Shown here: positions 48,641-61,300 of the stretch, one piece after another
Layout: the number at the start of each line of letters is the position of its first letter
Position numbering within the stretch: the first letter of the stretch is position 1
Source of the DNA: Pleurodeles waltl
Taxonomy: Eukaryota > Chordata > Amphibia > Caudata > Salamandridae
Assembly (NCBI RefSeq): GCF_031143425.1
Contig: NC_090445.1
Location: forward strand, 1,579,548,049 to 1,579,612,048
Direction: 5' to 3'
DNA length: 64,000 nucleotides
Made by a program: the position numbers and the translations under genes
The notes under the pieces: generated by a model
What the model was told of the DNA's origin: nothing
Seen by the model: only the letters and a program-made list of their open reading frames with translations
Database searches by the model: none

Positions 48641-49623
48641 CAAAGGCTTTCGGACAAGCCTCTGTCCAATCACCAACTTAGGTTGGTTTTTGGAAGTAAG
48701 TTCTGTCAAGGGTGACACAATAGTTCCATAGCCCTTGACAAATCTACAGTAGTATCCAGTGAGACCTAAGAAGGCTCTCACCTCTGTTCTAGGTGGTTGC
48801 CAGGCCTTGATAGTTTCAATCTTGGCCTGGAGTGGCTGCACCTTGCCACCACCTACTAGGTGTCCCAATTATACCATGGAACCCTGCCCAATCTGGAACT
48901 TACTAGCCTTGATGATCAGGCCTGCCTGTTGCAGAGCCTGAAGCACCTCCTTGAGGTGAAGCAGGTGTTCCTCCCAGCTGGAACTATAGACGGCTATGTT
49001 TTCTAGGTAGGCTGCACAGAAGGCACCCTTACCAGCTAGGACCCCGTTAACTAACACTTGGAAGGTAGCGGTGGCATTTTTCAACCCAAGAGGCATCACC
49101 CGGAATTGGTAATGGCCCTCAGGTGTGGAAAATGCAGATCTCTCTTAAGCCCTCTTAGTCAAGGCGATCTGCCAGTACCCCTATGTGAGATCAAAAGTAC
49201 TTAGGAATTTAGCAGCACCTAGTCTGTCTACAAGCTCATCAGCTCGGGGATGGGATGAGCGTCTGCCCGTGTGACTGAGTTGAGACCCCGGTAGTCCACG
49301 CAGAACCGGAGTTCTGGCTTGGTACCAGGTGCAGCAACTTTAGGTACCAGCACCACACGGCTGGCCCAGGGACTACTAGACTTCTCAATAACCACTAAGG
49401 CCAGCATCTTGGCAACTTCCTCCTTGATGCTGGCCTTCACCTTATCTGACAACCTGTAAAAAAAAATATTTACAGAGGGACTGTCTACCATGTCAATATC
49501 ATGGACACACAAGTGGGTGAGTCCAGTAGTAAAGGAAAACAGGGAAGAGAACTGCTCCAACAACTCGTAGCAGTCTCCTCTCTGATCTACAGTCAGGGAG
49601 TCAGAGAGATTGACATCCTCCAC
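48632..49623 (-). pseudogene. Ty3/gypsy reverse transcriptase domain, located after integrase
   Basis: The segments, in order on the minus strand, are SSPWASRVVLVPK and LRFCVDYRGLNSVTRADAHP (49228-49440), then PLGLKNATATFQ and AYLENIAVYSS (48869-49099), then FLGLTGYYCRFVKGY (48632-48868). The usual YLDD box reads YLEN, so both catalytic aspartates are lost. Frameshifts separate the pieces. It lies downstream of integrase, the reverse of most Ty3/gypsy elements. Confidence 0.85.
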
Positions 49624-49947
49624 TGAACCATCACCTTCTTTTTCAGAGAGGAGGTTGGGGAGAGGCTCACTCTCTTCTCCTCTTCCATCCCCTCATCTGT
49701 CACATGGAGCATACTGACCTCAGACCTCTCAAAATGAGGCTTGAGTCGGTTGTGGTGGAGAACCCTTAGAGGGTGTTAGGGGTCTTGAAGTCCATCAGGT
49801 AAGTGGCCTCCCCCTTCCACTCCTTGATCTCAAATGGGCCATTCCAGCGGTCCTGGAGAGCTCTAGGTTCTACTGGCTCCTTTACCCAAACTATGTCTCC
49901 AGGTGAGAATTCAACCACAGTGGCCTTCTGGTCATACTACTCCTTGA

Positions 49948-51332
49948 TCACCTCTTGACTGGCCTCAAGGTTACTTTTGGCCTGCTTCCAGAAGCATTCT
50001 GTCTGGTTGCAGAAGGCCAGCATGTAACTGACCACATCCTGGGAGGTGTCTTGGGAGCTTTCTCCCAGCCCTCTTTCACTATGCTTAGTGGTCCCCTGAC
50101 AGGGTGACCATAGAGAAGCTCAAAAGGGCTCAACCCCACCCTTTTCTGGGGCACCTCCCTATCAGCAAAGAGAAGGCATGGCAAGAGGACGTCCCACTTA
50201 CGCCTCATGGCCTCATGGCCTCAGGTAGTCCAGTGATCATGCCTTTTAGGGTCTTGTTGAATCTTTCAACAAGCCCATTGGATTGAGGATGGTAAGCGGT
50301 GGTAAACCGATAGGTTATCCCACACTCATCCCACATAGACTTCATGAACACTGACATGAAGCTTGTGCCTCTATCAGACACAACCTCCTTTGGGAACCCC
50401 ACAAGGGTAAATATTCCCTTCAGGGCTCTGGTCACCACCGGTGCAGTCACTGTCCTTCAAGGAATTGCCTCTGGGTAGCGGGTTGCATGGTCCACCAAAA
50501 CCAGGATAAACCTGTTGCCCAAGTCAGTTTTGGAGTCCAAGGGACCAATGGCGTTGATGCTCACCCTTTCAAAGGGGGTGCCAACGAGGGGGAGTGGGAT
50601 CAGGGAGGCCTTAAGCCTTTTCCCAGTCTTCCCATGAGCCTAGCAGGTGGGGCAGGCCCTGCAGAAACTATCTGAGGTTACCCACATTCTAAGCCAATGG
50701 AAGTGGGTGAAAAGCCTGACCAAGGTCTTGTCTTGTCCCAAATGTCTTGCCAGGGAGATGTCGGGAGCCAGGCCCAGTAGGAAGGCCCGGTAACACTGGG
50801 GGACCCCCAGCACACGTGCTGCCCCAGTGGATGGAGCCTTAGGCTCACTGTAAAGGAGAACATTCTCCCAGTAGATATGGTGATCGCCAGAGGCTTCATC
50901 TGCTGTTTGGGCTGCGGCCTGTTGCCTCAGACCCTCAAGAGTGGGCCACTCTTTCTGCGCCTTGCAGAATTCTTCCCTGGTTGGTCCACCCTCTACTTGC
51001 CAGCCAGCAAGTTCAGGCAGGTTACCCAGGTCAGCAATATCCTCTCCTGTTGGCTCAGGGGCCTCCTCGTCTGGGACCACATCCACCACTGTGGGAATAT
51101 CTGAGGCGAGTTTCCCACTGCTCTTGCCCTTCCTCTGTGCAGCTGTCTGGACCATTGTTCCAGGCTCCAAACGCCCTTGACTCTCTTCCCGGGCAGCCAT
51201 GGACATTGTGGTCATGCAGACCAACTCAGACAAACCTAACATCTCCAGGTGGGATCTGAGCTCTACCTCTTTCCAGGCAGTATGCTCAAGATCATTGCCT
51301 AACAGACAATATACAGGCATGGCAGGACTCAC
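49948..51332 (-). pseudogene. Ty3/gypsy integrase, located before reverse transcriptase
   Basis: The first part (50640-51332) has an acidic linker and the zinc-binding segment ARHLGQDKTLVRLFTHFHW followed by FCRACPTC. The catalytic core follows at 50205-50620: a LVLVDHATRYPEA segment, VVSDRGTSF and AYHPQSNGLVERFN hold the D, D and E. A TGA near 50455 and a frameshift near 50205 break it. The C-terminal part has LSPFELLYGHPVRGPL (49948-50208). Integrase inserts the element DNA into the host genome. Its position between protease and RT is the mark of Gmr1-type elements. Confidence 0.88.
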
Positions 51333-51359
51333 AGCAACCTTTAGAGTACCAGAGACCCC

Positions 51360-51659
51360 CTACTCAAAGGGAACCAGAGCCACCGGTAGGTGACTCTCGC
51401 GATTGTCAACGACTATGACCTGTTGGAATGTATTAGGGATTATCTGCTCTGCTGACACCAGCTGACTCTTGACAGTAGTCATACTGGCTCCTGTGTCACA
51501 CAGAGCCTCTACCCTTTGCCCATCAATGGTGACCCACTGCCTATACTTGGAAGTATTGGCAGGCATGTGGGCTTTTCGCACCATTTCCTTATTTCCCAGG
51601 GATACTAGGAACACCTCTCTCTGCTCCCCAAAACTAACTGGGACTGTCTCCCCCCCCAA
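51360..51659 (-). pseudogene. Ty3/gypsy aspartic protease
   Basis: The 99-residue frame contains EALCDTGASMTTV, the active-site D-T-G-A of retroviral-type aspartic proteases, and the VTIDG strand before it. It would cut the Gag-Pol precursor. It sits between the Gag zinc knuckle and the integrase. Confidence 0.85.
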
Positions 51660-53016
51660 GTGCTACACTAGCCAAACCAGGTGTCTGCCCTTCAGTGGTG
51701 GGCTGTGCCCTCTTGGGACAATGGGTGTCTCCCTTAGAGTGTCGATTCTGGTAGCACTCTAAGCATTTGGGGATAAACTTCCCTATCTTTTTTATCAAAG
51801 TACCCTGGCTTCTTCCCAAATTTAGATGAGGACTGGTTACCACCCACCCTCACTTGGGAATTGTTTTGGGGGCCTTTTGAGAGTTCCTTATCTTTAAGTT
51901 TTTCTCCCCCTCTTTTTTCTTTTGGGAACCCTGAACACCTTTGTGGGTGTCCCCCCCAGATACCTTTTTGGACACTTTGGTGCTAACCCAGAGGTCCGCC
52001 TCCTCAGCAAGCTTGTTGGGATCAGTCAGCTTACTATCTCCTAAGTGCTGGCGCAACTCTGTAAAACAAATACTGGGCATATGCTCTCTCAGAATCAAAT
52101 CATATAATCCTTTGTAATCCTTTACTTTGCTGCCCCGCACCCATCCAGTCAGTGCCTTATTGGAGAAATCAAAACAGTCTACCCAATTCTGTGTGGAAAG
52201 TTTGGTACTGTCCCTAATCCTCTGATGGTATTTTTCGGGAGTCAGCCCAAACTTGGCCAGTAAAGCAGCTTTCATGGGTGCATATGCATTTTGATCATGT
52301 GGATCTAGTGTAAGGAGTGTGTCCTCCCCACTGCTGGTACATAAAACCACAAGGCCACCCCCCATTGCACCTCAGAGATCCCATGAGCCCTTAGTGCAAC
52401 TTCATAGGCAGCCAACCACTTATCAATGTCATCTCCCCCACATAACTTGGCACCATATTTTTGGGTATACCAACCTTTTTCTCCCCAGCAGGTCCTGCTT
52501 GTATGCTGCCACCATCACTGCTGGACTCAGTCTGTCTTGCCTTGATCTCTAGCTCCTTGAGACTCAGTTCATGAGCCAACAAAAGTTTCTTTTCAGCCAA
52601 GGATCTCTCTCACCTTCAGCTTGCTTGGCTGCTTTCTCAGCTTCAGCTTGCTTGGCTGCTCTCTCAGCTTAAGTCTGTTTGGCTTCTCTCTCTGCCCTCC
52701 TCTCCTCCTGTTGAGCTTAATTTTTTTACCTTGCCATTTGTAATTGGAATTATCTCTCCTCCCTCCTTTCCTCTGCGGTCAGGCCCTGAGCAGAGACACA
52801 GCTCCCTAGTTAGGCAGGGGGCATAATTACAGTGGTAAAATCCTCCACTAATGGCAAAAAATCCTCTGAGGGGCCATCCTCTGGACCCTCCTCCTCAAAG
52901 TTCTCATCAGGATGGGCTTCTGCCCAGGCCCTAAGCGCCATTTGGAATTCCTCCTTTCTGGAGGCCTGCTGGGTAGGTACTCCCATATCCCTGCAGAACC
53001 TCTTTAGCTGACAGTA
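51640..53016 (-). pseudogene. Ty3/gypsy Gag with SCAN-like domain and zinc knuckle, broken
   Basis: The N-terminal piece (52830-53016) is basic then acidic (YCQLKRFCRDMGVPT, AWAEAHPDENFEEE). The central piece (51850-52365) reads like a SCAN domain: LTPEKYHQRIRDSTK, DYKGLYDLILREHM, then CFTELRQHLGDSK and LAEEADLWVST. A zinc-knuckle-like CLECYQNRHSKGDTHC (C-x2-C-x4-H-x6-C) is near 51730-51780. Host SCAN domains are known to derive from the Gag of Gmr1-like retroelements, which fits the pol order seen here. At least two frameshifts are present, and the Harbinger at 53020-61553 cuts the 5' part. Confidence 0.8.
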
Positions 53017-53618
53017 TTTGGCGGTCATTACAACATTGGCGGTAAAAGCCACTTACCGCCATGCAGAAGACCGCCAACACACCGCCGCGGCCACGGAATT
53101 CCGCCACAGCTATTATGACCCACATCTCGGAATCAGCCAAAATTCAGACACCCACACAAGTCCGCCACACCAAAGGTCAGTGATAAACTGGCGAAAACAA
53201 ATCCTCCACCGTCACGCCAACAGAAAAACGGCCACACTATCACGACACACAAATCCACGCGGAGGTTTTTCAACTGCGGTATTCCATTGGCGATACACAC
53301 CACCGCGCTCAAAATACACACACATCTCCAAAACACCACCACATTGGACAATTCGAAACACACACACCTGATACACATACACACACCACTCCCACACACC
53401 CAATACAATATAAAACACACACCCACATAACCCACAAACCCCTACGACCACAATTCACGACCGAAGGCCAGAGAGAGACACCACCATCAACAAACTAGCA
53501 TCCACAGGCACACAACACCATCACCCACACAACTTCCATGCACCTCACACAACACATCACTACATATCACCACACTTATCACTACACACACCACCCCACA
53601 CATCACCTACACCACCCC

Positions 53619-55136
53619 ATGGCACGGCAAAGACACCCCAGGTTCTCGGAGGAGGAGCTCAGGGTCATGGTGGAGGAAATCATCCGGGTAGAGCCACAGC
53701 TATTTGGATCACAGGTGCAGCACACCTCAATTGCAAGGAAGATGGAGCTATGGCGAAGAATAGTCGACAAGGTCAACGCAGTGGGACAACACCCAAGAAA
53801 TCGGGAGGACATCAGGAAGAGGTGGAACGACCTACGGGGGAAGGTGCGTTCCGTGGTCTCAAGACACCACCAGGCGGTTCAGCGGACTGGCGGCGGACCC
53901 CAGCTCCCCACCCACAACTAACAACATGTGAGGAGCAAATCTTGGCGATTCTGCATCCTGAGGGCCTCGCAGGAGTCAGTGGAGGAATGGACTCTGGTAA
54001 GTCAAATCTTAACTATTACATCCCCCACCCTACCTGCATGCCATCACATACACCCACCCTCGCCCTCACCTCTATCACTCCAATTCCTCACAAATGTACC
54101 AATCTCACAAACCACACATCCCAACACCAAGCCCTGCATGCAACAATAACGCATGGACACCCATCACTAAAGCATGCCCACTGCACATACCCATACACCC
54201 CCCTAAACCATCATCACACAAGCTCACACACAGGAATGCCAGCACTGGGATACACGGTCACCCACCCATTGCACACCATGACACACACGGATGCAATAAT
54301 CATGCCTTTCCACCCCTGCAGGACCACTACCCAACGTCACCAGACAGGAGGGTCCAGACATGTCCACTCCACCCACAGAGGAGGCCCACAGTTATGACAG
54401 CACCTCTGTCCACCTGGATCTAGATGACCAGCCCGGACCATTGGAGGGCTCGGGACAGTCGGTTCCCCTCACACAGGCACAGCCCACCACAGACCTTCCC
54501 CCCTCAGGAAACACCAGCACAGCACCCACCCAGCGGGCCCATACCTCCGTCCCCAGGACACGTCAATCAGCTGTGTGTCCACCACTACAGGGAACCCAGG
54601 ATAACCCACCACCCAAACAACAACAGGGACCTGGGGGCAGTGGCAGTGGGCACACTGTCCAGGGGACGGAGGCCCAGGAACACAGGGGAACTGGGAGGGC
54701 TGCTGTGCGACAGGGGGCGGACAGGCCAAGGGAACCCACCCTCCACGAGGCCCTCTCCTCCATCATGGGAGCCTACCACCACTCCCAGGAGACGATGGCA
54801 ACGGTACTGGCAAAGTTTCAGGAGACCCAGCGCATGCAGTATTTGGGGTTCAGGGAGGAACTCAGAACCATCAGCTCCACCCTGGGCACCATCGTAGGGG
54901 TGCTGAAGGAAGTACTCAACACCAGGAGGGACACTGTGGCACTACAAGGGGCCCCTGACACTAGCATGGACGATGAACTGCTCACAACCTCCGCCGGCGC
55001 TAGTGGACAGGAGGCAACGCCACAGGACCACCACACCAGCACCCCACCCCCTGCAAATGGAGAACCACCCCGCAAACGGTCCCTGAGATCCAGGAACAAG
55101 ACAGAGCACGATGGCAAGACCCACGCCAAGAAATGA
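53619..55136 (+). pseudogene. Harbinger Myb/SANT-like protein 1 (two exons, one frameshift)
   Basis: Exon 1 starts at ATG 53619. FSEEELRVMVEEIIRVEPQL, LWRRIVDKVNAVG and REDIRKRWNDLRGKVRSVV make a Myb/SANT-like domain at residues 8-85. A one-base shift near 53900 moves to the frame that reads TCEEQILAILHPEG and reaches a donor GTAAGT at 53997. Exon 2 is 54322-55136 after CCCCTGCAG, phase-compatible with that shifted frame and 815 nt long. It is proline- and glutamine-rich with a helical part near 54735-54930 and a basic C-terminus (PPRKRSLRSRNK). The layout matches the Myb gene at 31071-32509. Its role would be nuclear import and end-binding of the transposase. Confidence 0.8.
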
Positions 55137-55615
55137 GACCACCCTGATTGTCATCCCACTGTCCCACTTTGTCACCCTGTCCATAATTAAACTGCCCCAG
55201 CTACACTTCCTATGCCCATATGGGCAATGCACCTGTGAGACTAATAGACTGGACTCTGCCATGGACACTCCTCCGCCATCCCCCCTCACCATTTAACTTC
55301 CCCCTCCAATATTTTGAATTTAAATAAACACACCTGAAGCACCAAAAGATCTGGAGTCTGTCTGTGATTTCGAAATAGTGTATTTGCAATTACAGTGACA
55401 AAATGTTCTTGAAATAGTAATGTCAACATACCTATGTCACACAGCTCTAGTCCATGAGGAATCTAAGCAGATGAGACACGTTGGGACCCACACCTGTGAA
55501 ACCGTAAGGGAAAGTGACAACTCAGTGACCATACACTGGGTGTAAACGACAGACAGGATAGAGGTAGAAGTGTAAAAATACATGTAGTAGGCAGGAATGT
55601 ATTCTCACCTGTGTT

Positions 55616-56700
55616 TCACTGGAAATATTGCTTGATCACTGAGTCCCTGTTCTGCATGTTTTCTTCCTCTGCTTCCTCCTCATCACTGTCCACAGGCTCC
55701 ACAGCTGCCACAACACCGCCATCTGGACCATCCTCCTGCAGAAAAGGCACCTGTGGTCGCAAAGCCAAGTTGTGAAGCATACAGCAGGCCACGATGATCC
55801 AATTATCATATGCAGACACCTGAACCTGGCCTTCAGGAGGCCGAAGGTCCGCTCGATCACCCTCCTAGTTCGCCCATGGGCCTATTTGTAGCGTTCCTCT
55901 GCCCTTGTCCTGGGATTCCTCACTGGGGTCAGTAGCCATGACAGGTTGGGGTAACCAGAGTCACCTAATAGCCACACACGGTGCCTCTGGAGTTGACCCA
56001 TCACATAAGGGATGCTGCTATTCCGCAGGATGTAGGCGTCATGCACTGAGCCAGGGAACATAGCATTCACATCGGAGATGTACTGGTCTGCCAAACATAC
56101 CATCTGTACATTCATGGAATGATAACTCTTCTGGTTCCTGTACACCTGTTCACTCCTGTGGGGGGGGACCAAAGCCACATGGGTCCCATCAATGGCACCT
56201 ATGATGTTGGGGATCTGTCCCAGGGCATAGAAGTCACCTTTCACTGTAGGCAAATCCTCCACCTGAGGGAAAACGATGTAGCTCCGCATGTATTTCAGCA
56301 GGGCAGACAACACTCTGAACAACACGTTGGAAAACATAGGCAGGGACATCCCTGATGCTATGGCCACTGTTGTTTGAAATGACCCACTTGCAAGGAAATG
56401 GAGCACTGACAGCACCTGCATTTGAGGGGGGAATCCTGTGGGATGGCGGATTGCTGACATCAGGTCAGGCTCCAACTGTGTACACAGTTCCTGGATTGTG
56501 GCACGGTCAAACCTGTAGGTGATAATCAAATTTCTTTCCTCCATTGTTGACAGGTCCACCAGCGGTGGGTACACCGGAGGATTCCGCCATCTCCTCACAT
56601 GTCCCAGCGGACGGTGCCTATGAAGGACAACAGCGAGCACAGAGTCAAACAACTCAGAGATATGTACCCACAGACTACACAGAACACCAATCATACACAA
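55616..56700 (-). pseudogene. Harbinger DDE transposase, premature stop and internal deletion
   Basis: The first 272 codons are open and include IIGAIDGTHVALVPP (Asp171) and VWLLGDSGYPNLSWLL (Asp247). A TAG at 55882-55884 interrupts where ERYNRAH is expected. The same frame then has VIERTFGLLKARFRCL with the Glu 35 residues after Asp247. A deletion and shift near 55820 removes a short segment before CCMLHNLALR (about 55760). The catalytic residues survive but the protein cannot be made whole. No in-frame intron like that of the transposase at 32666 is seen here. Confidence 0.9.
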
Positions 56701-57065
56701 AATGTGGCCTGTATGTGTGTTGAAACTAGGCCTAGGTATGTGTGACGCAGTTGGAAATTAGGCCATGTGGGCCCCTGAAATGGTGGCTGCCTGACCTCTA
56801 AAGTAGGACAATGGGATGTGAGCTAACTGCGCTGGCGTTGTACACTGTCGCGGTAGGCGGTCGAGCACCACGGCGCAATGCTGCATTGGTTAACATTGGA
56901 CCATATGGGTCCCAGGAGCCAATGACGATGTACGCCGGCGGTGATGTTAAGCACCGCCGCGGACGTGACCGCCATTTTCTATCTGTATAATCACTCGATA
57001 CCTGATCTTCGACAGGAGAGGACCTACACTGCAAGTGTTGCTGTGACCTCGATCTGGAAGAGACA

Positions 57066-59559
57066 ATGGCTTGTGCATCTGGGGAAAGGGCCCCTGCCTT
57101 CACATCGGAGGAGTTGGAGAAGCTCGTTGATGGGGTCCTCCCCCAGTACACGCTACTCTACGGTCCTCCAGACCAACAGGTAAGTACACAGGGAGCATGT
57201 TGTATGAGCTATGCCTGTGTGGAGAGGGCTGGTTGTAAGAAGGAAGGGAGCAGAGTTCTGCGTGCATGAAAGACGGTGGGTGCATATGCCACATGGCAAG
57301 GGTAGGGATGGGGGCCACTCACTTTGACGGCGCAGTTGGTAATGAGTTCTCTTCTTCCCCTGTACATTTCATGTAGGTCAGCGCCCACCAGAAGAAGGAT
57401 ATTTGGTGTGTCATCGCCAAGGATGTCCGGACCCTGGGGGTCCACCACAGACGGAGCACCCACTGCCGGAAAAGATGGGAGGACATTTGCTGCTGGAGCA
57501 AGAAGACGGCGGAGGCTCAGCTGGGGATGGCCTCCCAACATGGGAAGGGTGCCTGTCGAACCATGACCCCCCTGATGTTCAGGATCCTGGCAGTGGCCTA
57601 CCCGGAGTTGGATGGGCACTTGAGGGCATCACAGCAGACACATGGGGGTGAGTACACTCACATTCAGCTGAATTTGCGCGCAGTGGATGTGTCTGGGTGG
57701 GGGAGGAGGGCTGTGGGTTTCCCTAGGCCAGGGCGAGTTCCGTAGGGTAGGCCCCTCCTTAAGGCATGGCGCTGTGGCCCCCCACCCCACCTCTGTAGAG
57801 TGCCAAGTACAGCTATTCATGCACCTGTGTCATCTATGTGTGCAGATGTCGTCCATAGCCTTGTAGGCCATTTCCCATGAATTGCACTGTAGAGCCCAAG
57901 AGCGCGCCGTAGTGCAGGGGGCTTCTGTGTCTGTCTTGTCTGCCAACGGTAGCGGTAATCCATGCACTCAACATGTCTTTCTTCTGTCCCCCCCCCTTTT
58001 TTGTGGTCTCCCTGTTCTTGTGTGCATTAGCATCATCAGGCGGAGGAGCTGTGGCACCGGAGCACAAGGGAGCTACATCCCACATGGCCATGGAGGGCCA
58101 CACTACGGACTCAGAATACACCAGTGGGACGGAGGGCGAGGGGAGCACCACGGCGGGGACAGGAGCTGAAACCAGCGACACAAACTCGTCCTCCGATGGG
58201 AGCTCCCTTGTGGTGGTGGCAACATCTGTGCCCCCCGCATCTACAGGTACAGCCGCCACCCCCCCTACCAGCACCGCCCTCCCAGCAGCCCCTCAGCCTT
58301 CACCCCGTGCCCGCTCACCCAGGAGGGTGGGCATCACTTTCGCCCCAGGCACCTCAGCCCCTGCGCCAGTCACCCCTGCTGCCCTCAGGGAGAAGGTCAT
58401 TGACCTCCTCAGGTCCCTCACTGTTGGGCAGTCTACCATTTTGAATGCCATCCAGGATGTAGAAAGGCAGTTGCAACAAACAAATGCATTCCTGGAGGGC
58501 ATTCATTCTGGTCAGGCGGCCCTTCACCGAGCCTTTCAAACTCTGGCCTCAGCACTGATGGCAGCCATTGTCCCTGTGTCTAGCCTCCCCCCTCCAACTT
58601 CCTCCACCCAGACCCAATCCCCTGTACCTCTGCCTATCCCAAGCACACCATCAGACCAGCCTGCACACACCTCACCACACAAGGGAAGCTCAGGCAAACA
58701 TAAGCACCACACATCCCACAGGCACTCACGCAAGCATCACACACGTACAGACACACCAACATCCACTGCCTCCACTGTGTCCCCCTCCTCGTCGTCTCCC
58801 TCCACCCTCCCAGTCTCGTCTACACTCACACCTGCATGCACTACCTCTACAGCCACTACGTCCCGCACCAGCACAACCACCAGCAAACCCCGCTCACGTG
58901 CAGTCACCACCCTCACTACCATACACACGTCCCCTGTGTCCTCTCCCAGTGTGTCTGTGACGCCCCCTCCGAAGATACACACCCAACAGCCATCCACCTC
59001 ACGACAGCCTCCAGCGCATGCACCTGCACCCAAAGCCACCAAACGTACACCTCCTACAACCACCACCTCTTCCTCCACTCCCAAACCCCCTCCAGCTACC
59101 CGTCCCACTGTGTCCAAACAACTTTTCCTGTCCAGCCTTGACCTATTCCCCCCCCGTCCAACTCATAGGTCCCGAACTTGCACCTCAGCCACAACATCTC
59201 CGGGACCAGTGGTGCCTATAGTCACAGGTATGTGGAGTGCACCGGCCACCAGGACAGCCAGTGTGGCACGGAGCCACAGCACAGCCAGTCCCTCCCCTGT
59301 GAAGCACCAGAAGTTGGCCAGTGCCCGGCAGGAGAGGGGGAAGACTCCAGCCACCCAAGCCGCTCCCAGGGGTCCCGGTGGGAGTGTGGACTCAGCTGTG
59401 ACTCCTCCCAAGGTGGGGAAGGGCCACAAGAAACCCGGCAAGTCTGGGAGGAGCAGCACGGCGGAGAAGACCGCCATCATCACCACTACCCAGGAGGGCC
59501 CCGCCAGCCCCATCCTCACTGCCCAGGAGGCCACCGCCAGCCCCATCCTCGCTGCATAG
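57066..59559 (+). CDS. second Myb-like protein in the Harbinger (three exons, open)
   Basis: The exons are 57066-57179 (donor GTAAGT), 57377-57647 (acceptor ATGTAG, donor GTGAGT) and 58031-59559 (acceptor GCATTAG; a second acceptor eight to nine bases on would also keep frame). Joined, they give 637 codons and a stop. Exons 1-2 make a Myb/trihelix-like domain: FTSEELEKLVDGVLPQYTLL, IWCVIAKDVRTLG and HCRKRWEDICCWSKK, followed by a helical GMASQHGKG...RILAVAYPELDG segment. Exon 3 has a coiled-coil-like part (58380-58560) and a very long Ser/Thr/Pro-rich tail. The stop is a CAG-to-TAG-type change inside an 11-codon repeat. The function is inferred to be DNA binding for transposition. Amphibian relatives are often named t-SNARE-domain or NAIF1-like proteins. 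Confidence 0.75.
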
Positions 59560-59800
59560 GAGGCCACCGCCAGCCCCATCCTCGCTGCACAGGAGGCCAC
59601 CGCCAGCCCCATCTTCACTGCACAGGAGGCCACCGCCAGCCCCATCCTCACTGCAAAGGAGGCCACCTCATGCCCCATCCTCGCTGCACAGGAGGCCACC
59701 GCCAGCCCCATCCTTGCTTCCCAGGAGGGCCCCGCCAGCCACAGCCCAGCTGCCCAGGAGGGCCCCACCAGCCACAGCCCAGCTGCCCAATGAAGGACCG
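59490..59800. repeat. 33-bp coding-type tandem repeat
   Basis: GCCACCGCCAGCCCCATCCT followed by CGCTGCACAGGAG recurs about every 33 bases, in the frame of the second Myb-like protein. One copy carries TAG in place of CAG at 59557-59559 and ends the frame. Confidence 0.9.
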
Positions 59801-59849
59801 CCAGCCCCAGCCCAGCTGGGCAATGAAGAACTGCAAACTCAGGCACCGC

Positions 59850-60215
59850 TGAACAGGGCACCGCCAACTCAAGCGCCGCTGAACAGGGCACCGCCAACTC
59901 AGGCACCGCTGAACAGGGCACCGCCAACTCAAGCACCGCTGAACAGGGCACTGCCAACTCCAGCACAGCTGAACAGGGCACCGCCAACTCAAGCACAGCT
60001 GAACAGGGCACCGCCAACTCAAGCACCACTGAACAGGGCACTGCCAACTCAAGCACCGCTGAACAGGGCACCGCCAACTCAAGCACCGCTGAACAGGTCA
60101 CCGCCAACTCAAGCACCGATGAACAGGGCACCGCCAACTCAAGCACCGCTGAACAGGGCACCGCCAACTCAAGCACCACTGAACAGGGCACTGCCAACTC
60201 AAGCACCGCTAGCCC
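59850..60215. repeat. 30-bp tandem repeat, about 12 copies
   Basis: GAACAGGGCACCGCCAACTC plus AAGCACCGCT repeats with few changes. Read in the frame of the upstream Myb-like gene it would encode EQGTANSSTA units, but two TGA codons and the earlier TAG separate it from that gene. The long minus-strand frame at 59163-60311 (AVLELAVPCS units) is the shadow of this repeat. Confidence 0.95.
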
Positions 60216-60384
60216 ATGAGCGGCAGGGGCACTGACACAACTGGGACCGTCACGGGGTGCGTGATGCACTCTGGGCACCAGTCCCCCTCCAGAACCAGTG
60301 GAGACATGCATCCACTACCTCTGTCCTTCACAGGAGGAAGCACTCTGGGCACCAGTCCCCCTCCACAACCAGTGGAGACTGTTT

Positions 60385-60680
60385 TCCACTTGAGAGACTG
60401 TGGCTTTGCACTCCCCAGGATTGAACAGTGGGCAACCCACCCACTGTAGAGACTTGAGAGACTGTGTCTTTGCACTCCCAGTATTGAACAGTGGGCAACC
60501 CACTGTAGAGACTTGGGAGACTGTGGCTTTGCACTCCCCAGAATTGAACAGTGGGCAAACCACCCACTGTAGAGACTTGAGAGACTGTGGCTTTGCACTC
60601 CCCAGGATTGAACAGTGGGCAAACTACCCACTGTATGGACTTGAGATACTGTGGCTTTGCACTCCCCAGGATACATCATT
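60385..60680. repeat. tandem repeat of about 64 bp, five copies
   Basis: GACTTGAGAGACTGTGGCTT followed by TGCACTCCCCAGGATTGAACAGTGGGC recurs near 60390, 60450, 60510, 60570 and 60630, in the 3' part of the Harbinger. A longer pair of similar segments (GCACTCTGGGCACCAGTCCC) is at 60265-60290 and 60338-60362. Confidence 0.88.
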
Positions 60681-60689
60681 GGGCATGGA

Positions 60690-61300
60690 GCCCCCTCGTG
60701 GATCTGGCGTGGTGCACTCATCCGGCTGAGGTGCCCCCCCTTCCCTTCCCCCTGAGGTGCCTGTTGTATTTCTATCTGATGCCCCTGCAGTGTTCTCTCT
60801 GTTTTGATCTGGTATCGTGTGTGGGCCTCGCCCATGAATTTTGGGCCCAGTGGTCCACGGACTATAAATGGTGCAATACCTGGACTACTATTCTTGGTGT
60901 ATATTTTGTTAATAGTGGATATATGTATATTTTTGCGTACTGCATTTTAATATATTACAATGGTTACACTAATTTCCTTTTGTCTTTGCATTCTTCCGGG
61001 GGGGTTGGGGGGTGTTACTATAATGTATAGATATGTATTAGTGTGTGTGTTGTAGTGGGTGAGGGTGGGGGTGGGGGTGTTGCGTGTGTGTGTCCCTGTT
61101 TTTTGCCTCCTCCCTCCCCTGTGTCGTAGGTGCAGTACTCACCGTGGTCTTCACTGCCGGCGTTGGTGCTCCTGGTACAGGAGCAGGAAGACTATCGCAG
61201 GTAGGATTTGGAGTTCCGGGTCCATGGTGTCGTCGTTCCTCGTGGAGTGTGTAGAGGTGAGCGTTTTCCCTTCGAAATTCCTGTTTCCGCCGTTTTTTTA
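60690..61300. other. Harbinger 3' untranslated region
   Basis: AT-rich with TG-rich tracts (61035-61110), then GC-richer text leading to the right terminal region. I see no coding family. Confidence 0.4.

Noticed and set aside
59163..60311. 382-residue minus-strand open frame with AVLELAVPCS repeats
   Set aside because: It is the complement of the 30-bp repeat and of exon 3 of the Myb-like gene on the plus strand. It has no domain, and its length is due to the repeat lacking stops.
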